Assembly (NCBI RefSeq): GCF_020520425.1
Contig: NC_079487.1
Span: forward strand, 112,378,141 to 112,442,140
Direction of reading: 5' to 3'
Origin: Spinacia oleracea
Taxonomy: Eukaryota > Streptophyta > Magnoliopsida > Caryophyllales > Amaranthaceae
Length of the DNA: 64,000 nt
The translations under genes were made by a program, and so were the position numbers. Shown one piece after another: positions 25,901 through 37,821 of this stretch. Under the pieces are notes generated by a model. The model worked only from the letters and a program-made list of their open reading frames with translations, ran no database searches and had not been told where the DNA came from. Position 1 is the first letter of the stretch. Every line of letters starts with the position of its first letter.

Positions 25901-27337
25901 ATTATTCTCGTTATCGTTTCTTGTTCTACTTTAGAAAGAGTATCCAGTATAATTTACTGTAAAGGGGTAGCAAATTGTTAATTAAGAGAGAGTCGGGTAC
26001 TTTCATGGCTCAGAGAAATCAAGCCAAAGTGGGTAGTGACAGGAGTTTCTCTGTCTTTCTAACTTTGTTTCTTTCTACACTTAAGATCCTTAGCACACCA
26101 ATTCTCTTATTGTTCTTGTAGAATTGGTGTGCTTCTTCTGGGAAGCACTGAACGCCACCCTAGTTAGAGAGGCTGAAATGCAAAAGATCTCTAATTTTCT
26201 ACGTCATTGTAACTTTTTCATTCATATCTATGATATTGATGTCTACACTTGGTAATCTAGATAAGATATGGTAGTTGGAATTTTTCAAATTAAATCCACA
26301 CCTTGTAATCAATTTTTAACCTTGAGGTAGATAAGACTTAATAATTGAAATTGAATTTAGAACTATATACTTGACTTCATGACTTGTTACACTTTTACTG
26401 AACTTTTACTAAGATTTGTGTCAAACTATATACTCCATATATAATTTTATCAAATGACTAGGGAGTAATAAATTTGATTTCTTTGACTGCTGCTTCTACA
26501 GGCTTTTACATAGGAAGCAATTGGTTTTATGACATTGTAAAATTTCTGTTTAACTACAAAATTTTATTTTCAATAATTCAGGCAGTGGGAAAAATTTGAG
26601 GACTCATACAAAGTCATGGTCTTCTCAAGTGGTGATAAATGCTGGAATGGACCCGATAGGAGTTTGAAGGTATATCTTTAACAATTACATTGACGTGCTT
26701 TGGATTCTGAGAAGACTTCCAATTAGTTTGAAGTTATATCCCTATAAAATACTTTCTTGTTTCTCCTAGGTCAAACTCAGATGTGGTTTGAAGAATGAAG
26801 TTACTGATGTAGATGAACCAAGCCGCTGCGAGTACGTTCTATGACTTATCTCCCCCCCCCCCCCCCCCCCCCCCCCCCCAACAATTTCCTCCAAAAGAAA
26901 AAGCGTGTGTGTATATGTAGTGTTTTGCATATTCAAAGGTTTAAACAATAAACCCTGATTGGCTGATTTCCAGGGATTGGTGTAAGACACCAACCCCAGG
27001 GAAATTATGATTAAATTGGGTGAAATACAGGAATATAAACTGTCAAACTGGGTGGAAATATGGGACTAAAAGTAGTCAAAAAAAGAAATTAGATTGGACA
27101 GTTTCCTGCTAGTTTAACTCAATCTTGTTACAGGTATGTTGCTTTATTATCGACACCAGGTGTCTGTCGTGAAGAAAAGCTCAAGGTAATTCCCGTTCCT
27201 TATGTTTTAGATCTTGCTTATGCCTCATTGCCATGACAACCTATCTAATGCAAGTGGAGATCATTTGAATTTGGTAGGAGTTGCAAGATAAGTTGGATGC
27301 CTTGAACAGACAACCGCCCAAACATGATGAGCTATAG
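19984..27337 (+). CDS. PSL4: Glucosidase II beta subunit (PRKCSH/PSL4 type)
   Basis: Fifteen exons: 19984-20092, 20185-20304, 20796-20891, 20982-21221, 22298-22494, 22877-22942, 23081-23146, 24282-24666, 25027-25128, 25224-25281, 25806-25874, 26582-26669, 26770-26831, 27134-27185, 27278-27337. All junctions are GT..AG and the frame is open for 589 residues. The protein is the non-catalytic partner of ER glucosidase II, which trims glucose from N-glycans in glycoprotein quality control. In order: signal peptide (1-22); two LDL-receptor-like cysteine modules (about 40-118), each with a CDGSDE-type calcium site; a charged coiled coil (about 118-235); an acidic, repeat-rich middle (about 235-425); and an MRH mannose-binding lectin domain (about 465-570). 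The MRH domain keeps the sugar-contact Gln, Arg, Glu and Tyr (GQWEKF, GPDRS, CEYVALL). The last four residues are HDEL, the ER-retrieval signal. In Arabidopsis this subunit (PSL4) is needed for EFR receptor maturation. Introns 4 and 7 are the largest; intron 7 holds a retroinsertion. Confidence 0.95.
23208..24068 (+). mobile_element. Poly(A)-tailed retroinsertion in intron 7
   Basis: About 860 bp ending in 16 or more A residues, flanked by CAAATTA at 23201-23207 and 24069-24075 (9 bp if the adjacent AA is counted). This is the signature of LINE-machinery insertion. It contains a direct duplication (23551-23660 and 23673-23780). No recognisable reverse transcriptase is present. It is either a 5'-truncated LINE tail or a retrocopied transcript, in the same orientation as the gene. 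Confidence 0.65.
23551..23780. repeat. 110-bp direct duplication inside the retroinsertion
   Basis: CTTTTCAACCAGCATTGCTT starts both copies (23551 and 23673). Each ends in the same CTCTAGTGGTCTGTCACCCC block, with a few point differences. Confidence 0.9.
26852..26879. repeat. (C)28 homopolymer in intron 13
   Basis: Twenty-eight consecutive C, starting 21 bp after the exon 13 boundary of the glucosidase II beta gene. It may also be a sequencing-error hotspot. Confidence 0.95.
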
Positions 27338-28545
27338 AATCTGCGAGGATACCAAGATAGATTGGTTATTGCACTCTGAGATTGATACCTTATGTCCAAG
27401 TCTCGTTGGAAGCTAACAAAGTACGTGTGCTGATGCTTGATGTTTATGAGCAGTTTTTGCAGCTAGTAGTTCTATACAGATTTAGGCTCTCAGATGCTTA
27501 TATTGACAAAAGGTCAGGACCAGCTAATTTTGATCCTGATATTGATGACAGTGATAATTTGGACCATCGAGCATAAATGAAAGAATCTCACGGCATAATT
27601 TATTGTAACAGAGTTTAAAGATTTGAAATTATTGGAATTAGCCAATTAAATCATCAGAAAGCTGCAGTATGCTTATGGCCTGTCTTGTTTGGTATCAGAG
27701 AGTTACGGATGCCCATTGCCACAAACTGTGGTGCTATCATAAGAAAGCTTTAAACTTCTGTGAAACACTTTCTCGAGGGAAGCACAAATATTTGTGGTTG
27801 GTTACGGATGGCAATTTAGTAGTCCAACAAGAAAGTATGATCCATTAATACGTTGCTTAATTTTGTAGTCTTGACTGGATTAAATCCAAGAGAATGTTCA
27901 TCTGAGTCATCTGTGTGTTAGCCAAATAAACTCATCCTTGTACATTTCTTTTTGTTTTGCCCTTTGGGTAAATTCTAGAATCTTCGAATAAGGAGAAAAA
28001 ACAAATCTTAAAGAGTGACTACAACATCTTCCGAACTTCTGCCATAGTTTCTAAAGAACTCTCAATCCCAGTGTATCTTTAAGTTCCATTCTAATCCCAA
28101 ACGGGTTTCTCGGAACGCAGGTGCTAAATACAGTACAAAAAACGCTAAATACAAAATTGTTTAATAACTTAAAAAATAAAAGAAAGACAAAAATCCCCTT
28201 TTAAAATTTTAATAACCTCCCAAACAAAACAAAAACAAAAAAACTCACAAGATCTGAACAATACAAGTAGAGGAGACGAGAGAGAAAAAAAATATAAACA
28301 TAATGGTAATCAAATCGGAGGCCGAGCTCCCGCCAATAGCCAACATCCCACAGAAGTCTAACTTTAGTCTTATCCCCATAGAAACTCATAGTTTGCTCTC
28401 AGACTTTTTCTTAAGTTTCGGAAAAATTAACCTGTAGTTAAACAACATCTTCGGTTAAAAGTACCGAAGGTTATGCTAAGCTAATGGTCAAAATAATTAT
28501 GGGTACTCTCTTTAAGATTATGTCTCCTTTCTTTAATGAATGTAC
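27338..28545. other. 3' flank of glucosidase II beta gene
   Basis: Begins with the 3' untranslated region. A 64-codon open stretch at 27382-27576 follows the HDEL stop and has no recognisable domain. The rest is AT-rich and featureless. Confidence 0.4.
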
Positions 28546-28642
28546 TGTCAGGGGCTCTCGGGTACATTTTAAATAGATTGTCAGGGGCTCCCGGGTCTAT
28601 CTATTGTTTAGTAGATTGTCAGGGGCTCCCGGATCTACTTAG
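28546..28642. repeat. Three tandem copies of a GTCAGGGGCTC motif
   Basis: TGTCAGGGGCTCYCGGGT followed by an AT-rich spacer occurs three times at intervals of about 32-42 bp, immediately left of the Mutator-type element. Confidence 0.85.
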
Positions 28643-28819
28643 AATGGAGAATTCAAGGAATTAGGAATATAGAGAAACTTTTGTGTGAGACCGCCTCACA
28701 GGAAAGACCGCCTTGTTGGCAGTCTTGCTGGCAGCCCCGTTGGCGCATGTGCTGACGTCAGCATGTAAGTTTTTTTGAAAATTTTTTTTTCGAATTTTTT
28801 TTTTTTTGATTTTTTTTTT

Positions 28820-29650
28820 CAGGCTTAACTAATTGGACTTCAAGCTTAACTAATTGGATTTCAGACTTAACTAATTTGATTTCAGGCTTAAATTATTATT
28901 TTTTATTCAAATTTTTTTTTTTGATTTTTATTTTCCAGGCTTAACTAATTGGACTTCAGGCTTAACTAATTGGACTTTAAGCTTAACTAATTGTATACTA
29001 ATTGGACTTTAAGCTTAACTAATTGTATTTCAGGCTTAACTAATTGTATTTCAGGCTTAAATTTTTTTTTCGATTCCAATTTTTTTTGGGGTACTAACTA
29101 AACTAGTGTAAAACATAACTAAAAGTAATAAAATAATAACTAATTGAATAACAAAATAGTTAAGGTATAAAAACAAATAGTTAAACTTATGAGTCGAATA
29201 GTTATTAATTTTAAACAAACTTATTATTAACTAAAACTCATAAAATCTTAACTAATTAGTTGCAATGCTTAACTAATTGATTCCATTGCTTAACTAATTG
29301 GTTTCAGTGCTTAACTAATTGGTTCATTGCTTAACTAATTGGTTTCATTGCTTCACTAATTAGTTTCGTTACTTAACTAATTGAATCTCAAACTTAACTA
29401 TAATTAGTTCCAGTGGTTAATTAACTTAATTAAATCTATTGCATAACTAATTGCTTCCAGTGCTTCACTAATTGGTTTCGGTACTTCACTAATCAGTTGC
29501 ATGGTTTAACTAATATGTTACGTTACTTAACTAATTTATTACATTGTTTAACTAATTGGTTCCGAAACTTAACTTATTAGTTTAATTTTTTAACTAATTG
29601 ATTCAATTGCTTAACTAATTGGTTTCAATGCTTAAAATTTTGTATCTTAA
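28820..29650. repeat. Degenerate CTTAACTAATTGG array
   Basis: Several dozen diverged copies of a 13-20 bp unit with the core CTTAACTAATTG, separated by variable TTTCA/GGTT spacers. To the right (29650-30030) the array shifts to AACTAAAACTCAAAAAAT-type units. Confidence 0.85.
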
Positions 29651-30049
29651 CTAAAACTATGAAATTCGTTATCTGAACCTCAAAAATACATAACTAAAAC
29701 TCGAAAAATCTTAACTAAAACCAAGAAAATCGTAACTTAAACTGGTAAAATAATAACTAAAACTCAAAAAATCATAACTAAAGCCCTAAATAGAAAGTCA
29801 AAAATACGTAACTAAAGCTCAAAAAACCTTAACTAAAACCCAAAAAATCGTGACTAAAACTTAAAAAATCATAACTAAAACATAGAAAATCAGTCCAGCA
29901 ATTCCACTAAGAGACCATTATTTCAGAATTATAACTAAAACTAAAACATAATTATTCTTAACTAAATACAAAAAAAGTGTAACTAAAAAATTACGATTCT
30001 GAACTAAAACTAAAACGAAACTAAAACAACTAAAATCTGCAGTTTGCAG

Positions 30050-30900
30050 CGATTCTGTCGCAAGAGTTGACCTAATTTCTCCTCAAATCTTCACCGGCAG
30101 CAGCGAAGGCCTCCACTATCACCGCCATCGAATACTCCGCCTCCTCGTCCTTGACCTCCACTAGCTCATCTCCGACGAAGAAGCCTCGCCTACGCATATG
30201 TAACCACACAATCAAATTAAATCAAAACACAAAATCGAAACCAAAATCAAACCACAAAACAATTCGATTAACATTTGAATGATCAAACAAAATTGAAATC
30301 AAAGCAAAGCAAAACAATTTTATTCAAACCTGTATCAACTAGATCTGGCCTTCATCGACGGAATAAACGCCTTCGATTTGTTTCTCAATTAGAGCGGCGA
30401 CAAGGCCTAAAAAGTCAAAAACCTAAATCGATTGAAAAATCAATCGAACATCGACCATAAATCCAAGTCACACGATCTCCTTCCTTCGCCGCTGCATCTC
30501 CTTCGTTCGCCGTTGCAGCCACCGCGATAACGTCGAGGCCGAATCCAAGACCACAACGGATCGCCGCAGCTTTGTGAGGAGGTGAATCGGCGCCTCTGCT
30601 CTCCGCCTTCCTCTCCTTCCTTCGTCGTTCTCCTCCTTGTCGAATCTTTACGAGCAGCGCCGACGAGATCAAAAATCAGAATGGCGCGGTGGATCTTGCG
30701 GTGGCCTAAAACCTACAACCATTGAAGTGGAGAGAAAGGCGGCGATTTGAGGAGAGTGAGAAGCGGCGAGGATGAACGACGGCGACGGAGATTTGTGGAG
30801 AGTGAGAAGAGGCGAGGATGACCGACGGCGGCGGAGATTTTGAGGAGAGGGAGGGGCGGAGAGGTTGAGGGAGGAGAGAGAGGGAGAGGAGAAATTAGGG
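30050..30900. other. GC-rich, coding-like segment inside the Mutator-like element
   Basis: Clearly richer in G and C than its surroundings, with codon-like runs on the minus strand (for example 30672-30415). No protein family recognised. Could be captured host exon and promoter sequence, as in Pack-MULEs, or GC-rich subterminal DNA. Confidence 0.4.
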
Positions 30901-31048
30901 TTGAAAATGAAATGAAATGAAAAATAATGAAAAATATGTATTTATATTTATTTATTAAAAGTTCTCAGCTGACATCAGCGCTTAGTTGGCATCTTGGTTG
31001 CCAACAATGCGGTCTTTCCTGTGAGACCGCCTTATACAAAAGTTTGTA

Positions 31049-31607
31049 AGGAATATATGAGATAGGGTTTATACGATTAGAGAAGAACTCAAATAGAAAA
31101 TCATTAGAAATCCTCAAATACTCATTTTGTTTAATATTTTATTATTCAAAATTATTTGAGAACGATGTCTAGAACTTTTTTAATGTTATCCCCTTTGGGA
31201 TTGAACCTGCGACGACCCATTTAATTATGGTGAGCAGGAGATGCAGGTAATGGCGTTGAAATTTGGGTACACGTGAAGTAAAGTTGAGAACTTAGTTAAA
31301 GCGTATTTCTATGGAAGACTTTAATAAGTGTGTATAAGTTAATTGAATTCTCTTAGTTATGTAATATTATTAGTACTTAGATTTGCATCCGCTTTATAAG
31401 TAGGTGTAGCAGTAACACCCTGATGGGGTATTGGGAAACTTTTATATGTTGGAATGATATAATTGATGCAGTTTAAAGAAAATATGACGTAATATCCTAA
31501 ATAATATTTTATGTTGTCCATATTTAGGGGAAGTGCTGCCGAAATTTTTAATAATTAGTTAAGGTTAAAATTTAATTAGTGTCTTTAAGATAAGCTTAAA
31601 TAGAGGG
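31049..31607. other. Intergenic, no feature seen
   Basis: AT-rich sequence between the Mutator-like element and the Copia fragment. Confidence 0.4.
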
Positions 31608-32470
31608 GTGTTACGCCTTTGCTTTTCCTTTTTGATCAGTTTGACATCTGGGATGCCAGCTAGAATACTCTATCACAGTCCAACATTCTCCTTGACATTC
31701 ATGTCTTACCACAAGCTAGAAGTTTGCGCCCATGCCTTTGCTAAACGGCAACAACATCAGTTTCTCCTTCACAGGTTTGAGAATTTCTCTCTATATGACT
31801 CCTCTTGTTGCAGATACTACAAGCTATCTCAACTAAAGATAACATAGGCATCATCAAGATGTTTCTTCTTTGTGCTCCAAACACCTCATCTAAACCATGC
31901 ATTTAGAAATTGAACAATCTATTTTCCTCTTGTTGTTACTTAAGAGCCTGTATGAATGCATTAATTTTTGTACTCGGAGTAGTAATTGGTGGAAGAGAGT
32001 TCAGGTTTTCCAACTCTTCCCACATTACTCTCAGATAAATGTAATAATCAGAAATTAGCTTGCCCTTCTGTTTTGTTTCATATATTTACTTGTTCTACTT
32101 GTACTTTCTTGACCCATTTGTCACAATGTGCCTCTACTGTAACTGTTTCCAGATCTGCTCACAATTGTTAACCAACATAATAAAGTTCTTTATGGACTCA
32201 GATACATTTTCTATTATCCAAGATATCACCATGCTTTTGAAGTGTCCCAAGCTTAATTTATGTTTTACTTCATCGGCAGGGTTTCTCTTTACTACTCCAG
32301 TTACAAAATCTAACTTTCTTTTAGAGGCTACGCTAATCTCCATAGATCTCTGCCAATATCTAAAATTTCCTGGCCCTACTCATTTTCCTACTACAATAGC
32401 ATTACTGCTATCAGAAGGATGCAGATACAAAGAACTTGTTGATTATATTTTTGTAACCATTTTTTTTTAC
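31608..32470 (-). pseudogene. Decayed Ty1/Copia gag
   Basis: Read on the minus strand, fragments match the Copia gag pattern in the correct order: LYLHPSDSSNAIVV, then MEISVASKRKLDFVTG, VISWIIENVSESIK and EQIWKQL; then NGSRKYK, MWEELENLNSLPP, and DEVFGAQRRNILMM. Stop codons and frameshifts interrupt them repeatedly. Gag packages the element's RNA; this copy cannot be functional. Homology fades at about 31605, and no protease, integrase or RT follows. Confidence 0.85.
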
Positions 32471-32578
32471 TAAGCATATATTTCTAAGCAGTCCTAAAAA
32501 TCGATGCTTTATGAAAGATTAGAACTTTATGCTAGTTACTTTGAGTTGATTCAATCAAACATGTATGCTCTGATACCA

Positions 32579-32937
32579 TGAAAACTTTGATAAATATTTC
32601 AGCAGAATACATTTGCAAGAGATGTGTTTTGAGCAACCAGCTTTTAATTTGTGTTTGTTTCATTTCATAATTCCTTGATTGTGTGTTGCAATACAAGTGC
32701 TCCCTTTATATAGTGGAGCAACTAAACAAAGTTAAGCTACCAATGAGAATCATACACTTATCCCTAGAAAGATCCTATATATACACCTTCCTAGATAAGA
32801 CAAAAAAACAGCTAACACAAGATGACAAAATGCCATAAAGAACATATCACATGATCCTAGTACTGCTGTGATGGTTGCTGATATTTTAGCTCGGGCCGGC
32901 CTTCAACTGTGAGCTATACTACTGGACTCACTCAACA
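32579..32937 (-). mobile_element. LTR of the decayed Copia element
   Basis: 359 bp on the minus strand beginning TGTTGAGTGAGTCC and ending TTTTCA. A perfect initiator-methionine primer-binding site, TGGTATCAGAGC, follows directly (plus-strand 32567-32578). It is the 5' LTR of the gag remnant to its left; no 3' LTR is recognisable in the window. Confidence 0.82.
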
Positions 32938-35928
32938 ATACTAGTAGTAGTTGTTTTGATAAATTTTTATCTCTTGAGTGACAAAAAAAAACATGCACTT
33001 GAATAACTAAAACCATTTGCACCAGAAAAAACTAACCTCATTCAAAAATATACACTCTGAAGAACATATCTCTAAGTAAATAGAATTACTTAGAAAATAT
33101 ATGATTGTTTGAGGATAATGTACATTAGTTCAAAGGTAAGATGATGAGCATTAGGCGGCCCCAAACAAACCTTGATGTTTATGGGTTAAGAATGATAATT
33201 TAGAATGATAATTAATGTCGCATACGGTCTAACATTATTGCTACCCATGCCACGCCTTGGACTTTAGATGGCTGCCTCATCATGAGACCAATCTTTCACA
33301 TTTCTGTTTTGTTACATGCTACCGGTTGACTTTCTAGGCTGCATCCATCGTTTACATAATTGTGCTTCATTCTACACAAACTTAAGGGGACCTCTAAAAT
33401 GACAAATCCATCATCATGAACTTTTTTTTAAAAAACAAAAAAAGCATTTGAAATGTGTATAATATTCGTATATACGTTTGAATCACTCCTAAGCATTTCG
33501 CAGCTGATGGGGCTTGACCATGTGCATTAAGGTGATTTCCTCACCAACTCCACGGCTCCACTAAATTGTGTTTGTTGTATAAAATTCGTACTGTAAGATT
33601 TGAATGAATAGATATGCTCGTGCACAATCTCAATTAGCTTAGTAGGCCATACCTCGTTCAATACGTAAACAGATGAGTTTGGACAAAAAAATTAGTTTGT
33701 ACTCCATATTAATAATTAAACAAGTCTAACTCGAACAAATATGTGTTCCATATTCATTAAATTATGAATGCTCACTTATCAAAAGTTCAATCCGTTGGGT
33801 CTACCTTGCATGGCTCAAGCTCAATTCGAACTTAAATGAGCTACTTGTGAGATTACCTCGAACAATAAAAGATCCTAAACTAGGTAACCTAATTAAGGTT
33901 GAAGAAGCAAATAAATAAATTCTGGTTGAACTGGTATTCTTCTTATTTAACCTTGTTCGAACAACATACTAATATTCGGTTTTACTCGTAACTTGTTAAC
34001 ATCTCTATCCGTACTTATTTTCTATGTCCTTTTTAATCGTAAATTGGCCGTTCGATCGAGTACGTATCAAGTGATGATTACCAAGTACGACGTACTAGTA
34101 TTAATAATGGAAGCGTAATTCCTGACTTATGAAAGGATTTTGTTTGTGTTTAAATTAATTAGTACGGAGTATACTGTAAATAAAAGTCAGAGTCTGATCT
34201 TTCAACTACCTAAATGAGTGTTAACTAAAAGTCCTCCCTCCTTTTATTTTTAATGGCTTTAACTAATTTGCTCCATTCTTTTAAATTATCCCTTTTAAAT
34301 TATCAACTAGTGTGTTGTTTGGGCGATACTCCAGTTTCTACTTTGAATAATATAATTTAATTGTAGCATGAATAATTTTTATCTCTAACTATTTTCTTTA
34401 CTTAAAAATTATTTGGTGTCAAATTAAAATGTTTTGCCCATCAACATTTAGTGAAAGTATAAAATAATGGTAAGAGTTAGTACATAATACTTCGTAATAA
34501 ACATTCATTTTCCCAAGTTGTATATGTGCATGGAGTAATAATCATAACAAATAGTTGGCTAAGATAGTAAGACATCTACCTTTACATTTTGTTGGTCTCA
34601 TGCATGTTCGAGACCTAATATGCAAAATTTGTAAACGCATATTTCTTGCAAAGTTGATGACATGTCATACTTTTTATGAGAGGGGGTTCAACGTGGCACA
34701 TATACTTTGTTCCTTTTAATATATTAGTATAGATATGATTTTCACTTTTAATAACTTAAGTTATTTCACTAAAATATTGATCAGTTTTATAAATTGGAGT
34801 GACAAATATAAAATATGCTTAGAAGTATGGAAAAGTTAGATTATTTTCAAGAGAAATGTAAGAGAAATATTATTTGTAAGAGAATTTCAACATTACAATG
34901 TTACACTTTTAGTTTTTCTCCCCATAATAACCAGCAAAATATACGTTTATGGTTGCATGCATTATGAATATCAGAAATATCACATGGTATTGGTAGCCTT
35001 CAATCCTCCATATTGTGTTAATTAAGTTACATCATATCACATGGCTAGCTACTGTACTACGGACTCACAATTACTCCTTGTTTGCTCAATTAAGAATGCG
35101 TATTGGCTTTGGTTAGGTCTATCAAAATGTTGCACTCATTGTAAAGTAATTAATGTATAAATGATTAATAGACATCAATATGATTATATTAATAAGTATT
35201 GTGCCTCCTCTTTTTCTTTTATCCCAGATATTTGGTGGAGTTTATTAAGGAATCAAAACTTTTACGGAGTAATAGTTGCGTTATTGGTTTATTGGTTTTT
35301 TTTTATGAAAGGTATTTTTCGAGTTGGGATCTCATATAAATTAATTCAGATCTGATAATCTAGGAGGAAAACGTCAGATCCAAAGTGCTACTTATACATT
35401 TCATAAATTAAAGCTAAATAAGAATTGTAGATTGATCATAAAACACTTGTCAATTAAATACGGAGTAGAAGTACTATTCAACGATATGATTTTGTAAAAA
35501 ACAAATTAAAAAGAGTTGTTTTTTTTTTTTTGTAAGAGATAAGATAAGGGGATTGTATGATGAAGCAATAAAACAAGCTTGGTGACATAGATTTAATCAA
35601 AGCTGTGTTGGAAAGTAATGAGTCCAATGCTGAAAAACTTAAGCAACACGCTTAATCCAATTTGCTCCTAATTGAGTTCTCTTTTTTATTTTGTAATTTA
35701 TATTTTATTTAGTTTATGTGGATTCAGATTTCAGATATTTGTATTAAGTGTACTTTGCTTGGACTGCAAAATTGGGCCTATGATGTCAATCATGCACCTT
35801 TTGTGCTGGACCTTATCTTATAAATTTAATATGATTATTTGAGTATCCATTTGTGGACAATCATTCTCCCTTCACAAGTAACAAAAGGACCAAATAAAAA
35901 GGCTAAAACTTAATAGGACTACGGAGTA
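32938..35928. other. Intergenic, almost featureless
   Basis: AT-rich 3 kb without a credible gene. Around 34555-34640 a GTTCGAGACC motif 50 bp after TGGCTAAGATAG hints at an old tRNA-derived SINE head, too weak to call. Confidence 0.4.
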
Positions 35929-36233
35929 TTCCCTCCGTTCCTATTTATTTTGAGAGAATTCATGGTAATTAAGAAAATTAAAAAAGGGTAAGAAAAAAAA
36001 TGATTGAGAGTGTTTTTTGGAATGGGATAAAATAAATAATTGTTTATTGATAAAGTACAAATAAAAGTGAATGTGGGGTGAAAAAATGAAAAAAAAAATT
36101 GAAGAATATGTAAGGAAAAACAATTATGATTTATGGAAAAGTGAAAAAAGTTTATGTCCAAAAATAAAAAGTGGACACTTCTTAGAAAACGCCCGAAATA
36201 GAATAGTGGACGCTTATTTAGAAATGGAGGGAG
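35929..36233. mobile_element. Stowaway-type MITE
   Basis: Left end TTCCCTCCGTTCCTATTTAT, right end AAATGGAGGGAG, both flanked by TA (35927-35928, 36234-36235). About 305 bp. Confidence 0.85.
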
Positions 36234-36579
36234 TAATATTTTTCTTTGATTTTCTATTAGTCCTTCCGTCCCTAGATATTTGCTCGGGGGGAAGTTGATT
36301 GCAAATGATAGTTTTACCAAACAAATTTTTGGCTGTTTGATCAAGCCACATGAAAAAAACCATACGTCATTTAAGAAACAAGGCCAAAAGAAATTTAGTA
36401 TTGTCACTGATTGAGATTTGTGAGTAGAAATTAGTTAATACGAAGTACTATTGATTTATGATGGAACTTTATTCTATTGTTAAAGTGGTTGTCCTTCTAC
36501 ATGGATGCAACCCAAGCCCATTATCGATCCTTTATTATGCACTTCAACAATTGGAGCTACTTTATTCTTTTATGACTCA

Positions 36580-36870
36580 TTTTAGAGCGGATCATCATGG
36601 GCCTGGCCCGCTGGCCCGGTCCGACCCGGCCCAAAAATTAGCAGGTTTTGGTCTGTCTATTCTGGCTCGGCCCGAACTTTTTTTAAAAAATTATGGCCTT
36701 TGGACAACGCAAAATAACACTTTTAGTTATAAATTTGGGCCGGCCCGAAAAGCCCGCTTGTTTTGGCTCGAAATAGCGGATTTTGGGCACACAAAATTGG
36801 CCCGGCCCGACACAATGGGCAGTTTTTTATTCTTTCGGCCCGGTCCGGCCCGACTTTTGATCAGGTCTAA
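36580..36870 (+). repeat. GGCCCGGCCC-rich repeat, copy 1
   Basis: Dense in GGCCCGGCCC motifs. Its block AACACTTTTAGTTATAAATT, then GGGCCGGCCC and ATTTTGGGCACACA, recurs inverted at 37275-37475. No transposon ends defined. Confidence 0.65.
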
Positions 36871-37274
36871 CTCATTTATATTTTTCGTTTATCAATGCAG
36901 TATTTCAATTATTAATTATCAACGGATAAAATTTTAAAAAACTTGATACTATAAACCTATTTAATAGAATTACAACAAGACCTCACATGATTATAGGTTT
37001 TCTTAAATATATTTTAAAATATATAGTCAAAATAGATTATAAAATAGTGTCAAAAGTCAAACTGTATCAAATAAAAAAAGAAACAGAAAAAATACTCCGT
37101 AGTAAAATACCCTTTTTATTTATTGTTATACTCTCCTCGTTTCTTTTTTATGTTCTCATTTACTGTACAATTTTGTTTCGATGAGTAATGATTGGGGTAA
37201 TAGTGAGTAAGGTAGGGAAAATATGATGAAAATATGTAATTTTATGGGGAAAGGGGGTAAGAGAGTAAAATCAA

Positions 37275-37475
37275 CCCATTATGTCGGAGCGGACTGGATC
37301 GGGCCAAGCAGCTGGTTGATTATGTGTGCCCAAAATCAACTATTTCGGGTAAAAATATTGTGCTTTTTGGGCCGGCCCTAATTTAGAACTAAAAGTGTAA
37401 TATTACATTGCCAAAACCCGTCAAAAAAAATTAAAATTCGGGCCAGCAGGTAGAGCTTATGTTGACCAGGCCTGC
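37275..37475 (-). repeat. GGCCCGGCCC-rich repeat, copy 2 (inverted)
   Basis: Minus strand repeats the internal blocks of the 36580-36870 copy in the same order. The pair can form a large inverted repeat with a spacer of about 400 bp. Confidence 0.65.
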
Positions 37476-37488
37476 AAAAGTAAATGTA

Positions 37489-37821
37489 CTCCCTCCGTCC
37501 CAAAATATTTTTTACGTTTGGTATTTTGCACGTTATTTAATGACTAATTAATGTGAATTGATATTCCTCTATTATTTTATTTAAATAAGGGAAATTACGT
37601 TTATTTAAAATGTTTTCACTTTTATCAAAAATCTGACATTGGGGGAATGCCGAAATTTTAATGTCACAATGGAAAAGTGTGAGAAATTAAATACCGCAAT
37701 AATCATTGATGCAAATTTTGATAGAATGTTATAGCATTTATGTGATAATATAAAAGGAAATGTAAAGAATAGTTTGGACACCCGAAATAGAATACGTAAA
37801 ATAAAATTTTGAGACGGAGGG
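37489..37821. mobile_element. Stowaway-type MITE, right end disturbed
   Basis: Left end CTCCCTCCGTCCCAAAATAT after TA; right end ATTTTGAGACGGAGGGG without a clear TA. The right end was included in a later tandem duplication (37790-38173). Confidence 0.75.

Larger units (their letters stand above)
28672..31048. mobile_element. Non-autonomous Mutator-like element (possible Pack-MULE)
   Basis: About 2.38 kb. Inverted ends of about 50 bp share AAACTTTTGT and the block CTCACAGGAAAGACCGC, followed on both sides by TTGTTGGCA. A 9-bp direct repeat AGGAATATA (28663-28671 and 31049-31057) flanks it, the Mutator-superfamily signature. No transposase is encoded. The interior is a CTTAACTAATTGG array, then ACTAAAA-type repeats, then about 850 bp of GC-rich, coding-like sequence (30050-30900). 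Confidence 0.82.

Noticed and set aside
27382-27576. 64-codon frame just after the glucosidase II beta stop
   Set aside because: The gene already ends in the expected HDEL signal, and the stretch resembles no known protein.
34555-34640. Possible SINE head
   Set aside because: Only a GTTCGAGACC-like box and a loose A-box; no tail or target duplication.
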